From Anaeromyces robustus (Eukaryota > Neocallimastigomycota > Neocallimastigomycetes > Neocallimastigales > Neocallimastigaceae), in assembly GCA_002104895.1 (NCBI GenBank), contig MCFG01000053.1, forward strand, positions 91,001 through 155,000: a stretch of 64,000 nt of DNA. Reading direction: 5' to 3'. A program made the translations under genes and the position numbers. A model generated the notes under the pieces. That model was given only the letters and a program-made list of their open reading frames with translations. It did no database searches and was not told the DNA's origin. Shown here piece by piece: positions 60,173 through 64,000 of the stretch; position 1 is the first letter of the stretch, and each line of letters opens with the position of its first letter.

Positions 60173-62194
60173 ATGAATGTCAATAATGCATTATTTTCTG
60201 CTGAACAAGTTATTGATCGTAGCATAATTCGTTCTGGAGAAGGTCATGGAGGGTTAGTTAATTTTATATATTTTATATGAATTTAATTTAAAATTATTAT
60301 ATTAAAATACTTATTTATTATAATTTAATGATTTAGAGAGGAAAAACAAGAAAGATTTAGAAAAACTGCCATGGCAATGCAAGAAATAATATCAAAAAAA
60401 TTATATAAAGCTAAACATTCTACCATGGAACAGTACTTTAAAGAAGTTTTTAAGCTTTCAAGAGCATCTGTTTATCGTTTTGTTGATGCATCAAGAGTTT
60501 TGAATGTAATATATTATTAAATATAATTTAGCATAAATAATTAGATATTAAATCATACTTTTTTATATATTGTTATTTTATAAAAGCAATTGGAAGGTTT
60601 TCATATTTTACCATTCGGTGAAAGACAATGTAGAACTCTTAGAAGATGTACAAAAGATTTACAAACTATTAGATTATTATGGAGTACTGTTTTAAATAAG
60701 TATGGTGAAGATCCTTCCTTGATCACAAGTACAATTATTCAAAATACATGGGATGAAATGATTGAAAAAAAATTAGTCGATCCATCAAAAATATCTAATA
60801 TTAAATCTAATAATAATTCAAATGATAAAAATGGAAATAAAAATAAAAAAGATACAAAAGCAACTCAGAAAAAAATATCAAACAATAATTCATCTAAAAA
60901 ACCCATTCAAGGATCAAACGATATCACAAAATTAATGATTCCTTCATCTGGTTCAACATCAAATGTAAATGACTTATCCAATATGAATATAAATCAAAAA
61001 TATCTTCCAACATATAGTAGTACAGCGACATTAGTAGATAGTAGTAATAATAATACTTTATCTGATATCGCAGGTTTACAAATTGATGATACTGGGGCAT
61101 CTATATATACTATTACAAATTGTAATAACCAAAGTTATTCAGTCACTTCACAAACAGCTCAAAGTCCAATGAATAAAAATAAAAATACTAGTTACAGTAA
61201 TTTTACTTCTTCTTTACAATCCAACTCAACTTTGGTAGCAACACCAACTTCTAATACTATAAGTATATCTCATACAATTAATAATCCATCACCTTCTAAC
61301 ATTAACATTAATTCATCATCTGTTACAAGTGCTAATACCATTGGCAATAATAATCCAGAGAATTATATTAATTCAAATGTAATAAATTCAAATTCATCTT
61401 TAAATGCTTTAGGATATACTATTCCAAAACATCAAAATTATATAACGACAACTGGTTATACTAATACAAGCTATCCAGCATCTTCATTAGTTACTTCATC
61501 AAGATTAACATCAAATTTTCAAAGAAGAATACAAAATCCTTCATCAACATCAATTACCACTTCAACTCAATCATCAACCAATCCATATTATCATGCATAT
61601 CAATACCAAAATCCTAATGATATTCCAACATCAAACCCAGAATCTTATATGAATGTTAATACTGATCAATTAATGAATCCAAATTATGTACCACAAATGA
61701 ATGATTTCATAAATTTCAACAATTGCAATCAAGGATCTTATTATACTCAAAATGCACAACAAAATTCACAATATGATAATCATTATTCTAATTATTCATC
61801 AGCACCTACTTCATCTTCATATTTTACACCTACTTCCGATGTTCAATATCAATGGTACAGTAATGATAGAACTACCCAAGATATTGCAGCATCATCTCAA
61901 AAATATTTATCACCAGCATATTACTCACAATTAAAAATATTAAATGTAAATTCAGATGACATTAAACCTTATCAAAATCAAAGAGTTATTGCCAATAATT
62001 ACTCAATACCTTATTCTATTGATCCATTAAATAACATAGATAATCAAAATAATGCAAGTAGAAATATTAGTTCAAGAAATGTAAATTTTTCTAATGAAAA
62101 CAATAGAATGAATGGCAATAATTCATATTCAATAAATAATTATCCTTATACTGTAATAGGAATTGTTAATTCACAAAATAATATTATACAGTAA
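60173..62194 (+). CDS. Putative DNA-binding protein with bacterial-like helix-turn-helix module and Ser/Asn-rich tail
   Basis: Exons 60173-60252, 60337-60505 and 60587-62194 give 618 aa. The ordered part is residues 27-150. A helix-turn-helix is suggested by YFKEVFKLSRASVYRFVDAS (about 60-79). It is followed by LPFGERQCRTLRR (91-103) and then IRLLWSTVLNKYG and ITSTIIQNTWDEMIEKK. This order, 'SR...YR.i.a..v......lP..E.Q.R.L......W..v......iT...i', is what I know from HTH modules of phage, plasmid and ParB/KorB-type bacterial proteins. The remaining 460 residues are Ser/Asn/Thr/Gln/Tyr-rich and probably disordered, as in many fungal transcription factors. Binding of DNA is inference; no orthologue name is offered. 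Confidence 0.75.
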
Positions 62195-63097
62195 ATCACT
62201 AATATCTAGTTAAATGATTGCAATAACATATTATTAAACTTATATTATTAAAATATAAGTTTAATAATATATAATCTTATAAAATGTTATTATCTTGTAA
62301 TTTATTTTGTATAAATTTATATATATAATATAGATTTAATAGTAGTTCTTTTTTTTTTTGTTCTTGATTTTTGTTCTTATATCTTTTTATCTTTCTTTAT
62401 AATTTTGATTTTTGCTATTTATCTCTTTAAATAAAATATCTTCAATGTTTAGTTATTTTTTATATTTAAATATACTAAAATTTTAAAAATATATTTTTAG
62501 TATATAAAAATAATATTTATTATTTATAAACAATAGAATAATTGTATAATATTAATTTTATAATTATACTATTATTTTTATATTTAAATTTCAATATATA
62601 TATATATATATTTAAATATATTAAATAATAAAACTTTAAATAATATTTTTATAATTAAGAATTATAATTATACTATATATATAATAGAATAAATTTATAA
62701 ATAATAGAATAGAATAAAAAAAAATAGAATAGAATAAATAAATAGAGTAAAATATAAAAAAAAATAAAATAAATAATAAAATAAAACAAAATAAAATAAA
62801 ATAAAATAAAAAAAATAAAATAAAATAAAATGAAACATAAATATAAGATAAATATATCTATTTCATCATTATATATTTTTTATATTTAAATATTTCTTTT
62901 TTTTATATTTTTATTTTTATTCATTATATATATTTATATTAATTTATAATAACTAGATTATTAAATAATTTTTAGGTTATTAATAATTACTTATTTACAT
63001 ATATATCGTTATATTTATTAATCTATTATTATATAAATTGATTAGAAATTTTATTTGAATTATTATAAAAAATTTTAAATACTTTTAATAAATACTT
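62195..63097. other. Convergent spacer, HTH protein / FG-motif protein
   Basis: 0.9 kb of AT-rich 3' flank with a palindromic stretch just past the HTH stop (ATTATTAAACTTATATTATT then AATATAAGTTTAATAAT, about 62230-62265) that could fold as a 3' hairpin, and A-rich AAAATAAAATAAA text at 62700-62830. Confidence 0.65.
62229..62270 (+). other. Inverted repeat just downstream of the HTH gene stop
   Basis: ATATTATTAAACTTATATT and AATATAAGTTTAATAATAT are reverse complements around a short TA-rich loop, 35 bp after the stop codon. It may form a 3' UTR hairpin; no terminator function is claimed in a eukaryote. Confidence 0.7.
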
Positions 63098-64000
63098 TTA
63101 TATTTTATGATTTGTTTTAAGCCATTCAATTACATAATCTTTCCATTTTGAATCACAAACATCGCCATCGTCACTATCGCTCTCACAAAGATTTTTAAGT
63201 TGATTACTACTTAAATTGTTCTTTTTCTTCGATTTTCCTAATTCCAATGTTTTATATTTCATAAGTGACTGAGATACTTTATTAATATTTTCTGAATAAT
63301 CATTATTATCATTTAACTTAGAAGGATCTTCTTCTGTAATGGATTCCATATAATGTTTACTTTTTAATTGAATATCTTCCCAGATTATATTTAATTCATT
63401 GTTTAATTGCTTTTTTTGTTCTTTATCTGTAATATCTTTATCAATAGCTTTTCTTAAATCTGATATAATAATTGAATTAATAATGCTTGCAGGATCCGAA
63501 TCATCTCCAAAGAATTTTCTTAACTTTTTCAATTTTATTTTATTAACTTCTCTGTTATTTCCCAAATCTTCATCATCAATTGAAGAATTTCCTCCTTCAA
63601 ATTCTGAAGAAACAATATCCATGACATCAGCAATTTCTTTATCATATGCAAACATCATCGAAAGAGATATAATAGAACTTCTGTGTCTAATAAATGCATT
63701 ATTATTTGTTGCATTTAAATTTACCATTAAAGTAGGAGGAACTGTTCCGAAAATATTTTCTAATTTTTTACATCTATTTCTAATATCTTTTCTTTCATAT
63801 TCTGTAAATATACCCTTTTCAATTTTATTTTTCTTTTCAATTTCATTTCTTTTAATTTTAAGCTTTATTAATGTATCTATATTTATTCTTTCACCAAATA
63901 ATTGACGTAATTTTTTCATTCTTCTAACTTGAACCATATTTCCTTTATTAGAAGAAAGATCACAATCACCATCTGAATTTTGTTCATCTTTTTCTGTACT
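63098..64000 (-). CDS. Unrecognised protein with three KKL..FG motifs (C-terminal part, 5' end beyond window)
   Basis: The frame stays open through base 64000, so the Met at 63937 is internal and the start lies outside. About 300 residues are visible. A short motif recurs three times: MKKLRQLFGERINIDTLI, CKKLENIFGTVPPTLMV and LKKLRKFFGDDSDPASII, that is [KR]KL..[LIF]FG, then 5-7 residues and a hydrophobic pair. The rest is charged and helical, with an acidic, Ser-rich stretch near the C-terminus (CESDSDDGDVCDSKW). I have the impression of similar FG motifs in regulatory tails of amoebozoan and chytrid signalling proteins (Ras/Rho regulators, RGS proteins) but cannot name the family. Confidence 0.75.
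   Translation of the reverse strand, partial: STEKDEQNSDGDCDLSSNKGNMVQVRRMKKLRQLFGERINIDTLIKLKIKRNEIEKKNKIEKGIFTEYERKDIRNRCKKLENIFGTVPPTLMVNLNATNNNAFIRHRSSIISLSMMFAYDKEIADVMDIVSSEFEGGNSSIDDEDLGNNREVNKIKLKKLRKFFGDDSDPASIINSIIISDLRKAIDKDITDKEQKKQLNNELNIIWEDIQLKSKHYMESITEEDPSKLNDNNDYSENINKVSQSLMKYKTLELGKSKKKNNLSSNQLKNLCESDSDDGDVCDSKWKDYVIEWLKTNHKI

Noticed and set aside
63399-63905. 168-aa plus-strand frame
   Set aside because: Antisense to the FG-motif protein; hydrophobic composition is the usual shadow of a charged AT-rich coding strand.

Overview
This is a very AT-rich eukaryotic window with intron-rich genes. Introns have GT..AG ends and are often stuffed with (TAA/TTA)n, (TTTA)n, ATATTT and poly-T tracts. 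Coding exons stand out as the less AT-rich islands. The gene set points to a zoosporic fungus: Sla2/End4-type ANTH plus I/LWEQ protein, Uba4, a fungal-length PCNA, a soluble (ADCY10-type) adenylyl cyclase and an LRRC43-like ciliary protein. The composition and the asparagine runs fit best with an anaerobic gut fungus (Neocallimastigomycota). This assignment is inference. A dictyostelid is less likely because flagellum-associated genes are present.

Layout, left to right: RalGAP-beta subunit (-, its C-terminal end lies beyond base 1); divergent from a sphingosine kinase (+); PCNA (-, convergent with the kinase); a small FERM-domain protein (+); a 1801-aa soluble adenylyl cyclase (+); Uba4/MOCS3 (+); Hop2/PSMC3IP (+); Sla2/HIP1R-like endocytic adaptor (+); TMEM208/Snd2 (+); an unrecognised Ser/Pro-rich protein (-); U2SURP/SR140 splicing factor (-); an F-box/LRR protein (+); a WD40-like protein (-) sharing a 267-bp divergent promoter with an LRRC43-like protein (+); a Ser/Asn-rich protein with a bacterial-looking helix-turn-helix module (+); and the 3' part of an unrecognised protein with three FG-type motifs (-, runs off the right end).

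I worked out exon structures by hand from frame continuity, GT..AG borders and family alignments recalled from memory. Every complete multi-exon model closes to an exact multiple of three: sphingosine kinase, PCNA (256 aa), FERM (363), cyclase (1801), Uba4 (457), Hop2 (208), Sla2 (1052), TMEM208 (170), U2SURP (671), WD40 (871), LRRC43-like (558) and HTH protein (618). The genes are mostly unrelated housekeeping, trafficking, signalling, splicing and flagellar functions; no operon or gene cluster is implied. I saw no tRNA, rRNA, transposon, retroelement, viral copy or CRISPR array.

Most interesting observations: five consecutive 75-nt phase-0 exons in the Sla2 coiled coil; complementary AAU and AUU intronic repeats bracketing two Uba4 exons; the bacterial-like HTH module; an 8-nt terminal exon in PCNA; and a cyclase whose P-loop lysine is a leucine.
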